DNA of 64,000 nt from Rhizobium etli_C (GTDB lineage: Bacteria > Pseudomonadota > Alphaproteobacteria > Rhizobiales > Rhizobiaceae), in assembly GCF_014198605.1 (NCBI RefSeq), contig NZ_JACIHU010000003.1. One strand, written 5' to 3'. Both the position numbers and the translations under genes were made by a program. Within the stretch, counting starts at the first letter, position 1. Each line of letters starts with the position of its first letter. Below, in pieces: positions 8,596 through 17,165 of the stretch. The notes beneath the pieces were generated by a model. The model ran no database searches and was not told the DNA's origin. It saw nothing but the letters and a program-made list of their open reading frames with translations.

Positions 8596-9500
8596 CAGGC
8601 GGGCTTTCTTGCAGACATAAGGCGAGCTTTATGAACCAGAGCCTCGGCCTGGACAAGATGCAGCCGTTCGATCATCCGTCCGTTGGCATTGATGACATTG
8701 AGACCCTCGGCGTCAGGATCGGCAAAAGCTGATATGACCGCCTCGGCTTCCGCAATCTCCTCCGCACTCGGCCCGAAATGCCGGTTCGCGGGCTCGATCT
8801 GCGAGGGATGGATCAGCATCTTGCCTGCAAAACCCATGGCGCGGCCCTGGCCGCATTCGGCGGCGAAGCCTTCGGCATCCTTGAAATCGTTGAAGACGCT
8901 GTCGATCGCATCGAGCCCATAGGCTCTGACCGCAAGGACGACCTGCATCAGCCACGGCACGAGATAGCTCCGTCCCGGCTGGGGAAGCACGCCCGTTTCC
9001 TTGCGCAGGTCATTAAGCCCGACAACGAGGCAATCGAGCCTTGCACCCGGCGTGCGGCCGGCTCCGGCGATCGCTCCGACATTCAGCACGCCGCGCGGTG
9101 TCTCGATCATCGCCCAGATGCGCAGCGCCTCCGCCGCCTCCGCATCGGCAAGCAGATCGCTGATGTCAGTCACATCGCCAGGCTCGTCCACCTTCGGCAG
9201 GAGAACGGCGTCGGGCAGAAGCGCCTTGACCAGATCGAGGTCCGCCACCCCGAATTCGGATGACAAAGAATTGATGCGGATGATCCTCTCCTTGCCCTCA
9301 AGCGGCGGCCCGGCAAAAAAGCCGCGCAGATTTTCCCGCGCCTGCCCCTTCTTCTCGGGCGAGACGGAATCCTCCAGGTCGAAAATAACCGCATCGCAAT
9401 CAAGGGAATGGCTCTTTTCAAGCGCCCGGAGATTGATGGCGGGCACGCTCAGCACCGAGCGGCGCAGATGCAGGGAACGGGGAGTTATGGTTCGGCTCAT
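8595..9500 (-). CDS. HpcH/HpaI aldolase/citrate lyase family protein (CoA-ester lyase)
   Basis: A 301-residue enzyme of the CitE/malyl-CoA lyase type. The characteristic SVPAINLRALEKSHSLDCDAVIFDLEDSVSPEKK N-terminus, the metal-binding EDSV region, the MIETPRGVLN strand and the KMLIHPSQIEPANRHFGPS segment are all present. Members cleave or hydrolyse malyl-CoA-like esters; which substrate applies here cannot be told. ATG 9500 is preferred to the in-frame GTG at 9503. The stop overlaps the DUF1737 start by one base. Confidence 0.88.
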   Translation of the reverse strand: MSRTITPRSLHLRRSVLSVPAINLRALEKSHSLDCDAVIFDLEDSVSPEKKGQARENLRGFFAGPPLEGKERIIRINSLSSEFGVADLDLVKALLPDAVLLPKVDEPGDVTDISDLLADAEAAEALRIWAMIETPRGVLNVGAIAGAGRTPGARLDCLVVGLNDLRKETGVLPQPGRSYLVPWLMQVVLAVRAYGLDAIDSVFNDFKDAEGFAAECGQGRAMGFAGKMLIHPSQIEPANRHFGPSAEEIAEAEAVISAFADPDAEGLNVINANGRMIERLHLVQAEALVHKARLMSARKPA

Positions 9501-9613
9501 CACTCATTAGTGCCAAGCTTCGCAAAGCCCGGCAAGACAACAAAAAGCCATGCTTGCCTTGCAGAGAGAAAAAAGAAGGACCACATTCCTTTCTGTAGAA
9601 AGGTATCAAACCC

Positions 9614-9847
9614 ATGCAGAACATTCGCTCCATCTTCTTCATGCTTGCCGGCGCCACCATTTTTGTCGCCATGCTGCTTCTCACCTTTTCGGTGACGCTT
9701 GCCGTTGGCGGCATCCTGACCGTGCTCATGGTCGGCCGCGCCCTTTCGATGAAGATGAAGCCCGCTCCGGTCCGCGCCAAGGCAAACAACGGCCAACGCG
9801 AGATGCGCATCTGGAACGACGGTCGCGGCACGATCATCGATCTCTAA
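9614..9847 (+). CDS. Small conserved-type membrane protein, unknown function
   Basis: The 77-residue product has two closely spaced hydrophobic segments (about residues 6-26 and 27-43, together FFMLAGATIFVAMLLLTFSVTLAVGGILTVLMV) and a basic C-terminal tail ending REMRIWNDGRGTIIDL. An AAAGG lies ten bases before the ATG. It reads as a genuine small inner-membrane protein because the hydrophobic/basic layout is coherent and it fills an otherwise empty gap. I do not recognise a named family. Confidence 0.65.
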   Translation: MQNIRSIFFMLAGATIFVAMLLLTFSVTLAVGGILTVLMVGRALSMKMKPAPVRAKANNGQREMRIWNDGRGTIIDL

Positions 9848-9955
9848 GCCGCGTCGCTCAAAAAAACTGACCGACATTGTCGGACCATGCGTCCATGATA
9901 CGTCTTTGAGGCAGCCAGGCATTCAGCCGGCGCTCAGAAACGATGGAGGACGAGC

Positions 9956-10378
9956 ATGGATACGACGACGGAAAACAATCCGGTTAAAATGCCGCCGGTC
10001 AAGAATGGTCTGCTGCCCTATCTGACGGTCGACGGCGCGGTGAAAGCCGCGGAATTCTACAAGAAGGCCTTCGGCGCCGAAGAGGCGCATCGGGTGCCCG
10101 TCGATGAGAGCGGCCGCACCATGCACATTCATCTCTATATCAACGGCAGCTCGCTTATGCTGGCGGATGCCTATCCCGAATACGGCCATCCCTTCAAGGG
10201 CCATGAAGGCTTCGCCATCCAGCTGATCATCGACGATATCGATTTCTGGTGGGAGCGCGCGGTGGCCGCCGGCGCCGAAGTCGTCATGCCGATCGAACTG
10301 ATGTTCTGGGGCGACCGCTACGGCCAGCTACGCGATCCTTTCGGCGTGCTTTGGGGCCTGAACGCCCCGACCAAGTAA
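9956..10378 (+). CDS. VOC family protein (glyoxalase/PhnB-like)
   Basis: A 140-residue vicinal-oxygen-chelate fold protein of the PhnB-like type: LLPYLTVDGAVKAAEFYKKAFGAEEAHRVP begins the first beta-alpha-beta-beta-beta unit and GDRYGQLRDPFGVLWGLN ends the second. Such proteins bind small substrates at a metal site, but the reaction cannot be inferred. GGAGG stands upstream of the ATG. It is a single gene. Confidence 0.85.
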   Translation: MDTTTENNPVKMPPVKNGLLPYLTVDGAVKAAEFYKKAFGAEEAHRVPVDESGRTMHIHLYINGSSLMLADAYPEYGHPFKGHEGFAIQLIIDDIDFWWERAVAAGAEVVMPIELMFWGDRYGQLRDPFGVLWGLNAPTK

Positions 10379-10432
10379 CAGGACATGAGCCCGCGCGGCC
10401 ACGCGAAAACATCGCGTGGCTGCCATCTAGAG

Positions 10433-10534
10433 GCATGTCGCGCAAAAGTGTGCGGCGGTTTTGCGATAACGACATGCGTCAAAACAAAGACCTAACGCAA
10501 GGAGCGAATCTGAAAGATCGCGACGCACTTTAGA
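10433..10534. repeat. Rhizobial bipartite palindromic repeat, copy 1 (RIME-like)
   Basis: The first part is an imperfect palindrome whose ends are GCATGTCG and CGACATGC (10433-10477), with inner arms GCAAAA and TTTTGC. A tail follows (CTAACGCAAGGAGCGAAT...CGCACTTTA) that in the second copy is itself a palindrome. The same unit recurs in the same orientation at 11281-11380, so the two copies flank leuD. Confidence 0.8.
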
Positions 10535-10614
10535 AAGATTCTCCTTCATTTCGGCGGAAAACTGGACTAGATGCACATTCAGGAAAGTACATTTGCTGAA
10601 ATGGAGCATGGGTC

Positions 10615-11223
10615 ATGGATAAATTCGTGAAGCTCACGGGCGTTGCGGCGCCCCTGCCGGTCGTCAACATCGACACCGACATGATCATTCCGAAGGATTA
10701 TCTGAAGACCATCAAGCGCACCGGCCTCGGCACCGGCCTTTTCGCCGAAGCCCGTTATAACGAAGACGGCTCGGAAAATCCCGATTTCGTGCTGAACAAG
10801 CCGGCCTATCGTGATGCCAAGATCCTGGTCGCCGGCGACAATTTCGGCTGCGGTTCCTCGCGCGAACACGCGCCCTGGGCGCTGCTCGATTTCGGCATCC
10901 GCTGCGTGATCTCCACCAGCTTCGCCGACATTTTCTACAACAACTGCTTCAAGAACGGCATCCTGCCGATCAAGGTCAGCCAGGAAAATCTCGACAAGCT
11001 GATGGACGACGCCTCGCGCGGCTCGAACGCCATCCTGACGGTCGACCTGGAAAACCTGGAAATCACCGGCCCCGACGGCGGCTCGATCAAATTCGATCTC
11101 GACGAGTTCAAGCGCCACTGCCTGCTGAACGGCCTCGACGATATCGGCCTGACGCTGGAAAAAAGCAAGGCGATCGACGAATTCGAAAAGAAGAACGCCT
11201 ATGTGCATCCTTGGGCTGCCTGA
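10615..11223 (+). CDS. leuD: 3-isopropylmalate dehydratase small subunit
   Basis: The 202-residue swivelling domain of isopropylmalate isomerase, which partners LeuC (not in the window) in leucine synthesis. Family hallmarks are NIDTDMIIPKDYLKTI, the GDNFGCGSSREHAPWAL loop near residue 80, and ISTSFADIFYNNCFKNGILP. GGAG lies eight bases before the ATG. A strong terminator follows at once. It is separated from leuB by a gene on the opposite strand. Confidence 0.96.
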   Translation: MDKFVKLTGVAAPLPVVNIDTDMIIPKDYLKTIKRTGLGTGLFAEARYNEDGSENPDFVLNKPAYRDAKILVAGDNFGCGSSREHAPWALLDFGIRCVISTSFADIFYNNCFKNGILPIKVSQENLDKLMDDASRGSNAILTVDLENLEITGPDGGSIKFDLDEFKRHCLLNGLDDIGLTLEKSKAIDEFEKKNAYVHPWAA

Positions 11224-11245
11224 GCCCGAACGAATGACGATCGAT

Positions 11246-11273
11246 CAAGCCGGGCTTTCGCCCGGCTTTTTCT
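11246..11273 (+). terminator. Rho-independent terminator of leuD
   Basis: AAGCCGGGC-TTTC-GCCCGGCTT followed by TTTCTTT, 22 bases after the leuD stop: a GC-rich stem with a T-run. Confidence 0.85.
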
Positions 11274-11280
11274 TTGGTCC

Positions 11281-11380
11281 AAGCATGTCGCGCAAAAGTG
11301 TGCAGCGGTTTTGCGGCAACGACATGCTTCAACAAAGAACCTAAAGCGCAAGGAGCGAATCCGAAAGAACGCGCTTTAGA
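11281..11380. repeat. Rhizobial bipartite palindromic repeat, copy 2 (RIME-like)
   Basis: The first palindrome runs AAGCATGTCG...CGACATGCTT (11281-11330). It is followed by a second one, CTAAAGCGC...GCGCTTTAG (11341-11379). It is a better preserved copy of the unit at 10433-10534, in direct orientation. Confidence 0.82.
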
Positions 11381-11382
11381 GA

Positions 11383-12315
11383 TCAGAGAAACTTCTCTTT
11401 CCAGAGCCTCAGCTTTTCCAGCGACACGCCGATGCCGCCGCAGACTTCGATCAGCGGATTGTCGAAGCGCGCAAGCAGCCCGGCATGCACATCGGCAGCG
11501 GCAAGCGCCGCCCCGCAGGCCGGCTCGACCAGAATACGCTGCGCATCGGCAAATTTCAGGCATGCGGCAACGGCATCGGCGTCGCTGACGAGAACACTTT
11601 CGATCGGATGCCGTTTCGGCAGGTCGAAGACATGCTGCGCCACCTGCCGCGCGCCGAGCGATGTGGCGATCGAGGTGATGGCAGGGAGCGTAATGCGCTC
11701 ATTTGCCTTGAGGCTTTCATGCAGCGAAGCCGCCCCTTCGGTTTCGACGGCAATCACAGGCACGTCGGGCAGCCCGTTTCGCTTCAGCCCCGCGACAATG
11801 CCGGCAAGCAGCCCGCCGCCGCCGACGCTGGTGACGACGCAGTCGAATTCCGCACCTTTCGCCACCACCTCGTCGATCAGCGTCGCATGACCATCCCACA
11901 GAAGCGGATGATCGAAAGGATGCACATAGCTTGCCTTGCGGCTCTCGGCGAGTTCGACCGCGTGGGCATTGGCTTCGTCGAAAACGGCGCCGTGCACGAG
12001 GACATTGGCGCCGGTTGCGGCAATCGTCTGCCGCACATCGGCCGCCGTCGTCTCCGGCACGACGATCGTCACCGGCACGCCGAGCGCCCGGCCGGCATAG
12101 GCCGCGGCAATGCCGGCATTGCCGCCGGAAGCGCAGAAGATCTCGCGCGCGCCATTGTCCACCTCGTGCTGGCAAAGCCGGCCGACGCCGCGCAGCTTGA
12201 AGCTGCCGGAGGGCTGCAGCGCATCGAGCTTCAGCCAGAGCGGCTTGCCGCTGGCGCTATAGTCGGAGGCGGTCCGAACCAGCGGCGTGTCGAGATGGAG
12301 AGGTGCGAAAGCCAT
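11383..12315 (-). CDS. PLP-dependent L-serine/L-threonine dehydratase-like enzyme
   Basis: A 310-residue fold-type II PLP enzyme. The PLP lysine is K40 in SGSFKLRG, the SGGNAG loop that binds substrate carboxylate lies near residue 64, and the phosphate-binding SVGGGG lies near residue 170. It lacks a C-terminal ACT regulatory domain, so it resembles the SDH/SDS-like ammonia-lyases (and pimeloyl-unrelated catabolic dehydratases) more than biosynthetic IlvA. I take ATG 12315 (MAFAPLHLDTPLVR), not the longer frame to 12438. It lies between leuD and leuB on the other strand; the deaminated products pyruvate or 2-oxobutanoate would feed branched-chain synthesis, but that link is inference. Confidence 0.85.
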   Translation of the reverse strand: MAFAPLHLDTPLVRTASDYSASGKPLWLKLDALQPSGSFKLRGVGRLCQHEVDNGAREIFCASGGNAGIAAAYAGRALGVPVTIVVPETTAADVRQTIAATGANVLVHGAVFDEANAHAVELAESRKASYVHPFDHPLLWDGHATLIDEVVAKGAEFDCVVTSVGGGGLLAGIVAGLKRNGLPDVPVIAVETEGAASLHESLKANERITLPAITSIATSLGARQVAQHVFDLPKRHPIESVLVSDADAVAACLKFADAQRILVEPACGAALAAADVHAGLLARFDNPLIEVCGGIGVSLEKLRLWKEKFL

Positions 12316-12483
12316 GGGAGAATATCCTGGAAATAAAAGGGTGGCGACCGTTCTAATCCGTTTGCCGGTCCAGGAGCAACCATTGCGGCCGGCGGCGAAG
12401 CGTACCGATTCAGGCCTTCTCTCGCTTGAAATGCCCATTTCCGGGGGCTAAGAAGCCGCAGCTTGTTTTTCCAGGAGGGCTTC

Positions 12484-13596
12484 ATGATAGCGCGCAATCT
12501 TTTCCTGCTGCCGGGTGACGGCATCGGTCCCGAGGCCATGGGCGAGGTCCGCAAGATCATCGCCTATATGAACGAAGCGATGAATGCCGATTTTGTCACC
12601 GACGAAGGCCTTGTCGGCGGCTCTGCCTATGATGCCCATGGCGCGGCGATCTCCGAAGCCGACATGCAGAAGGCGCTGGCCGCCGATGCCGTTCTGTTCG
12701 GCGCCGTCGGCGGCCCGAAATGGGATAGCGTGCCTTACGAAGTGCGTCCGGAAGCCGGCCTGCTTCGCCTGCGCAAGGATCTGCAGCTCTTCGCGAACCT
12801 GCGTCCCGCCATTTGCTATCCGGCCCTCGCCTCGGCCTCGTCGCTGAAGCCGGAGCTGGTCGAAGGCCTCGATATCCTGATCATCCGCGAGCTGACCGGC
12901 GGCGTCTATTTCGGCGAGCCGAAGGAGATCATCGATCTCGGCAACGGCCAGAAGCGTGGCATCGACACGCAGGTCTATGATACCTACGAGATCGAACGCA
13001 TCGCCGGCGTCGCCTTCGAAATGGCCCGCACGCGCCAGAACCGCGTCTGCTCCATGGAGAAGCGCAACGTCATGAAGTCGGGCGTGCTCTGGAACCAGGT
13101 GGTGACCGAGACGCACAAGGCGAAATATTCCGACGTCCAGCTCGAACATATGCTGGCCGATGCCGGCGGCATGCAGCTGGTGCGCCAGCCGAAGCAGTTC
13201 GACGTCATCGTCACCGACAATCTCTTCGGCGACATGCTCTCCGACGTCGCCGCCATGCTGACCGGCTCGCTCGGCATGCTGCCATCGGCCTCACTCGGCG
13301 CGCCGGACGGCAAGACCGGCAAGCGTAAGGCGCTCTACGAGCCGGTGCACGGCTCGGCCCCCGACATTGCCGGCAAGGGCATCGCCAATCCGATCGCCAT
13401 GATCGCCTCCTTCGCCATGTGCCTGCGTTATTCCTTCAACATGGTGAAGGAAGCCGACGACCTGGAAAAGGCGATTGCCAACGTGCTCGACAAGGGCATC
13501 CGTACCGGCGACATCATGGCCGATGGCGCAAGGCAGGTCGGCACCGTCGAGATGGGCGATGCGATCCTTGCGGAGTTCAAGGCGCTTTCGGCCTGA
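12484..13596 (+). CDS. leuB: 3-isopropylmalate dehydrogenase
   Basis: NAD-dependent oxidative decarboxylase of leucine synthesis, 370 residues. LFLLPGDGIGPEAMGEVRKII opens the fold, ELTGGVYFGEPKE and the long-helix Arg/Lys/Tyr region carry substrate contacts, and NLFGDMLSDVAAMLTGSLGMLPSASLG and YEPVHGSAPDIAGKGIANP are the family signatures. The ATG at 12484 has CAGGAGGGC at ideal distance, so the longer frame from 12463 is rejected. A parS-like site begins three bases after the stop. Confidence 0.96.
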   Translation: MIARNLFLLPGDGIGPEAMGEVRKIIAYMNEAMNADFVTDEGLVGGSAYDAHGAAISEADMQKALAADAVLFGAVGGPKWDSVPYEVRPEAGLLRLRKDLQLFANLRPAICYPALASASSLKPELVEGLDILIIRELTGGVYFGEPKEIIDLGNGQKRGIDTQVYDTYEIERIAGVAFEMARTRQNRVCSMEKRNVMKSGVLWNQVVTETHKAKYSDVQLEHMLADAGGMQLVRQPKQFDVIVTDNLFGDMLSDVAAMLTGSLGMLPSASLGAPDGKTGKRKALYEPVHGSAPDIAGKGIANPIAMIASFAMCLRYSFNMVKEADDLEKAIANVLDKGIRTGDIMADGARQVGTVEMGDAILAEFKALSA

Positions 13597-13598
13597 TA

Positions 13599-13614
13599 TA
13601 TTTCACGTGAAACA
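13599..13614. other. parS: parS-like site, 15/16 match
   Basis: TATTTCACGTGAAACA differs from the ParB-binding consensus TGTTTCACGTGAAACA by one base. It is intergenic, between the leuB stop and the leuB terminator, about 42 kb from the proposed oriC. Confidence 0.7.
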
Positions 13615-13620
13615 GTTCCC

Positions 13621-13655
13621 GCCCTTCGCATTAACCCATGCGGAGGGCTTTTTTC
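13621..13655 (+). terminator. Rho-independent terminator of leuB
   Basis: Stem CCCTTCGCAT / ATGCGGAGGG (one mismatch) with a short loop TTAACCC and then CTTTTTTC. Confidence 0.8.
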
Positions 13656-13848
13656 ATGGATAAACAATCCGCGGTTCAGTCGAATTAGCCAAAACGGGCT
13701 ATCCTTGGCCATAATCTCGTGTATTTTTGCGCCGGATTTCACGAGCGCATACTCAGCCGTCGGATGAAGTTCCGGTTTATGCGCCACAAAGTGATAGAGC
13801 GCCTGTCGGACGCGCCGCGCTCGAATGCTATTTTGAACGGACGACGAA

Positions 13849-14601
13849 ATGCGGGCATTTTGGACTTCCCTGGACAGGCGCTGGCGCCGAAGCGACGCTG
13901 CCATGCCGCCTTTGCGCTGGCAGGCTTGTCTCTTCATCACGATCAATGCCGTTATCCTCTCCATGCTGCTCTTCGATGCGCCGATCGGCGCCAGCGAGCC
14001 TCCTGAATCGGTGAAGCAGCTTGGCGAGCTCCTGACCGGTTTCGGCGATTCTGCCTGGCTGATCCTTACCAGCATCCTGCTCTTTTTTCAGGGCAGGGCA
14101 GGCTACAAGCTCTTGAAGACGGCGCGAGCCAGGGCGCAGGCACTCTATGTCAGCTGGATCGGCGCCTATCTCTTCACCGCGGTCGTTTTCTCAGGGCTCC
14201 TCGCCAATCTTTTGAAGCGGGCGATCGGAAGAGCCCGACCCGATCACTTCCACGATTACGGCATGTTTTCTTTCATGCCCTTTTCGGGCCATTCCGCTTT
14301 CGAAAGCTTTCCCTCCGGCCATTCCACCACGGTCGGCGCCTTCTTCGCGGCCTTCGCGCTTCTGTTTCCGCGCTACCGCGTTGCCTTCATCGCCTGCGCC
14401 ATCTGGCTCGGCATGACGCGTGTCATGGTCGGCGCCCATTATCCGAGCGATGTCATCGCCGGCCTTGCCTTCGGCGCCTGGTTCTCGCTGTTGATGGCGA
14501 TCGTCTTTGCCCGCTGCGGGTTTCTTTTCAAACTGGCGCCGGATGGCTGGCCGCTCGCCAAGCGCCTTTTCCCTGACATGGAAAAGCCCGGCGCCTTGTG
14601 A
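13849..14601 (+). CDS. PAP2-family phosphatase (inner membrane)
   Basis: A 250-residue integral membrane phosphatase of the acid phosphatase/PAP2 superfamily. The three-part active-site signature is complete: KRAIGRARP near residue 125, FPSGHSTT near residue 155, and RVMVGAHYPSDVIAG near residue 195. About five to six hydrophobic segments surround it. Rhizobial relatives include lipid A 1- and 4'-phosphatases and undecaprenyl-pyrophosphate phosphatases; the substrate here cannot be assigned. It is a single transcription unit, with a hairpin that includes the stop codon. Confidence 0.88.
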   Translation: MRAFWTSLDRRWRRSDAAMPPLRWQACLFITINAVILSMLLFDAPIGASEPPESVKQLGELLTGFGDSAWLILTSILLFFQGRAGYKLLKTARARAQALYVSWIGAYLFTAVVFSGLLANLLKRAIGRARPDHFHDYGMFSFMPFSGHSAFESFPSGHSTTVGAFFAAFALLFPRYRVAFIACAIWLGMTRVMVGAHYPSDVIAGLAFGAWFSLLMAIVFARCGFLFKLAPDGWPLAKRLFPDMEKPGAL

Positions 14602-14612
14602 GCGCCGGGCCG
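14585..14612 (+). terminator. Hairpin at the end of the PAP2 gene
   Basis: CCCGGCGC-CTTGTGA-GCGCCGGG overlaps the stop codon; only a short T-rich stretch (CGTTTC) follows, so this is a moderate terminator candidate. Confidence 0.55.
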
Positions 14613-14643
14613 TTTCTCAAGCTTCTCGGACGCGAACGCGCCT

Positions 14644-16530
14644 TCAATCCATTGCGTGGATATCCCTGTTCTTCGTTTCCGGCAGGAAGATCAGGCCGAT
14701 CACCAGGGTGATCGCCGCAAAGACGATCGGATACCAGAGACCGTAATAGATGTCGCCCGCCGCAGCGCTCATCGCGAAGGCCGTCGCCGGCAGCAAGCCG
14801 CCGAACCAGCCATTGCCGATGTGATAGGGCAGCGACATGCCGGTATAGCGGATGCGGGTCGGGAAGAGCTCGACCAGAAGTGCGGCAATCGGGCCGGAGA
14901 CCATCGTCACATAGAGGACGAGGACGAACAGGATGGCGACCGTGCCGATCCAGTTGACGCGGGCAGGATCGGCGGTCATGGCGAAGGTGCCGCCATTGGC
15001 GATGTTGTAGACCGCCATGTCGGTGACGCCATTGGCCTCATCCGCCGTCAGCAGCTTGCCTTCGACCAGCTTGGCCGCCGGCATGGTTTCCTTCTCGCCG
15101 GCGCGGACAGCTTCGGCATTGAGCGCCAGTTCCGGATTGGCGGCGATGAAGGCATCGAGCTTGGCATCCGGGACCTTAGCGACGCCGCGTTTCAGCGGAT
15201 AGCCGGCATCGTGAAGCGCGATGTTGATGCTCTTTTCGAAGGCTGCGGTCATGCCCTTCGCCTTGTCGCCGGCAGCAGCGGCGTCGAAGCTCGGCACCGT
15301 CGCGTTACCCACCTTCACCGTCGCCGGTTGTCCGGCAGGGCCGGCCACGACGTCATAAGGCACCGAGTTCTTCGTCAGGAACGCCGTCGCCACGTCGCAG
15401 GAGCTGGTGAATTTCGCCGTGCCCGTCGGGTTGAACTGGAACTTGCAGTCCGCCGGATCGGCCGTGACCGTCGCGCGGATCGAAGCCTGCGCTTCGGCAA
15501 GCCCCGGGTTTGCCGTCCAGGTCATCGCCTTGAACAGCGGATTATAGGTCACCGCGGCGATAAGAAGACCAGCCATGATGATCGGCTTGCGGCCGATCCT
15601 ATCGGAGAGAGCGCCGAAGATGACGAAGAAGGGCGTTCCAAGCAGAAGTGAGATGGCGACCATGATGTTGGCCGATTGCAGATCCACTTTCAGCACGTTC
15701 TGCAGGAAGAACAGTGCATAGAACTGGCCGCCGTACCAGACGACCGCCTGGCCCATCGTCGCGCCGAGAAGCGCGATGATCGCGATCTTGGCGTTGCGCC
15801 ATTGGCCGAAAGCTTCAGTCAGCGGCGCCTTGGAGCCTTTGCCTTCCGCCTTCATGCGCTGGAATGCGGGCGACTCGTTCATCTTCAGGCGAATCCAGAC
15901 GGAAATACCGAGCAGGACGACCGAGACCAGGAACGGAATACGCCAGCCCCAGGCGGCGAATTGAACCGGCCCCATCAGCGACTGAACCAGGATGATAACG
16001 ATCAGCGACAGGAACAGGCCGAGCGTTGCCGTCGTCTGGATCCACGAGGTGAAGTAGCCGCGGCGCCCGTTCGGCGCATGTTCGGCGACATAGGTTGCCG
16101 CACCGCCATATTCACCGCCAAGGGCCAGGCCCTGCAGCAAGCGCAAGCCGATCAGGATGATCGGGGCTGCAATGCCGATCGTGGCGGCACCCGGCAGAAT
16201 GCCGACGAGGAAGGTCGACATGCCCATGATCAGGATCGTCACCAGGAAGGTGTATTTGCGGCCGACAAGATCGCCGAGACGGCCGAATACCAGCGCGCCG
16301 AAGGGACGCACGAGGAAGCCGGCGGCAAAGGCGAGCAGCGTAAAGATGTTACGCGTCGCCTCGGGATATTGGGTGAAGTAGGTTGCGCCGATGTAGGTGG
16401 CGAGCGAACCGTAAAGATAGAAATCATACCATTCGAAAACGGTGCCGAGCGAAGAGGCGAAGATGACCTTCTTCTCCTCGCCGGTCATCGGACCGGCCTT
16501 CGCGCCGTCGATGCTTGCGACATTTGCCAT
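14644..16530 (-). CDS. MFS transporter, metabolite:H+ symporter (MHS) type, with large insertion
   Basis: A 628-residue secondary transporter. The N-terminal half is a standard MHS protein (SSLGTVFEWYDFYLYGSLA; loop 2-3 motif GRLGDLVGRKYTF; GGEYGGAATYVAEHAP), and the second motif GALSDRIGRKPIIM marks loop 8-9. Between about residues 337 and 523 there is a soluble stretch of some 185 residues (from TWTANPGLAEAQ to TADPARVNW) with two cysteines, after which TM segments resume. Ordinary MHS carriers are 420-450 residues. ATG 16530 has GGAGGA at the right distance. Likely substrate: an organic acid or osmolyte, not determinable. Confidence 0.9.
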   Translation of the reverse strand: MANVASIDGAKAGPMTGEEKKVIFASSLGTVFEWYDFYLYGSLATYIGATYFTQYPEATRNIFTLLAFAAGFLVRPFGALVFGRLGDLVGRKYTFLVTILIMGMSTFLVGILPGAATIGIAAPIILIGLRLLQGLALGGEYGGAATYVAEHAPNGRRGYFTSWIQTTATLGLFLSLIVIILVQSLMGPVQFAAWGWRIPFLVSVVLLGISVWIRLKMNESPAFQRMKAEGKGSKAPLTEAFGQWRNAKIAIIALLGATMGQAVVWYGGQFYALFFLQNVLKVDLQSANIMVAISLLLGTPFFVIFGALSDRIGRKPIIMAGLLIAAVTYNPLFKAMTWTANPGLAEAQASIRATVTADPADCKFQFNPTGTAKFTSSCDVATAFLTKNSVPYDVVAGPAGQPATVKVGNATVPSFDAAAAGDKAKGMTAAFEKSINIALHDAGYPLKRGVAKVPDAKLDAFIAANPELALNAEAVRAGEKETMPAAKLVEGKLLTADEANGVTDMAVYNIANGGTFAMTADPARVNWIGTVAILFVLVLYVTMVSGPIAALLVELFPTRIRYTGMSLPYHIGNGWFGGLLPATAFAMSAAAGDIYYGLWYPIVFAAITLVIGLIFLPETKNRDIHAMD

Positions 16531-16744
16531 TGTCTGTCCTCCACAGAGTGATGAGCAACGCGCGCGGCCTACTCTCCTCAAGCATACCCCTGGCCGCGAC
16601 ACGCCTGACGGGAGTGTGCCAGAAACGGCAGATCAAAAAGAGGGATGCTTTGGGATTATGACTTTAGTCTAACAGCAGGGCGCTTTGTCGCGCGCATCGC
16701 GCTCCGTTGGAAGGAAGTTTGACTGCGGCTTGCGATCTGGACCG

Positions 16745-17065
16745 TTACGCTCTCAGCGCCCGCGCCGGCGATTGCCGATAGGCGAGCACCGCCGGCGGAG
16801 CGGCAAGAATTGCGGCAAGGGCGAGCAGTGCCGCCGCCAGCCCGGTGGCTTCACGGGCGAAGCCGACCGGCATGGCGATACCGCTCGTCTCCGAGCCGAA
16901 GGTGATGCGTCGGTCGAGGCGGCCCGCGAGGCGCTGGTCGTGCGAAACGATGATCAGCGTGCTGCCTTCGGCAACGGCAAGATCGAGGATCAGATAAAGG
17001 CGGCGAGAAGCATACGCATGGAAAACCCCGTTTTCGTTGCAGATATTAACAACCGGGTCGGGATA
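16745..17065 (-). pseudogene. Remnant of an ABC exporter: ATPase tail fused to permease tail
   Basis: Read leftwards, about 100 residues contain two unlinked pieces in one frame. The first, LDLAVAEGSTLIIVSHDQRLAGRLDRRITFG, is the D-loop/switch-histidine end of a LolD/MacB-type ABC ATPase. The second, GLAAALLALAAILAAPPAVLAYRQSPARALRA, is the last transmembrane helix and tail of an FtsX/LolC-type permease. The Walker A, signature and Walker B motifs and the rest of the permease are missing. An internal deletion of an adjacent ATPase-permease pair explains this. No credible start exists. Confidence 0.7.
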
Positions 17066-17165
17066 CCGCAGGACGGCGCCGCTCCTTCCGCCTGGCAGCT
17101 GTCGGCGCAAAAACCTTGACTCCTATGGAAAACCTTCTAAGAGCAACAGCGGAAAAGGAATCTCC

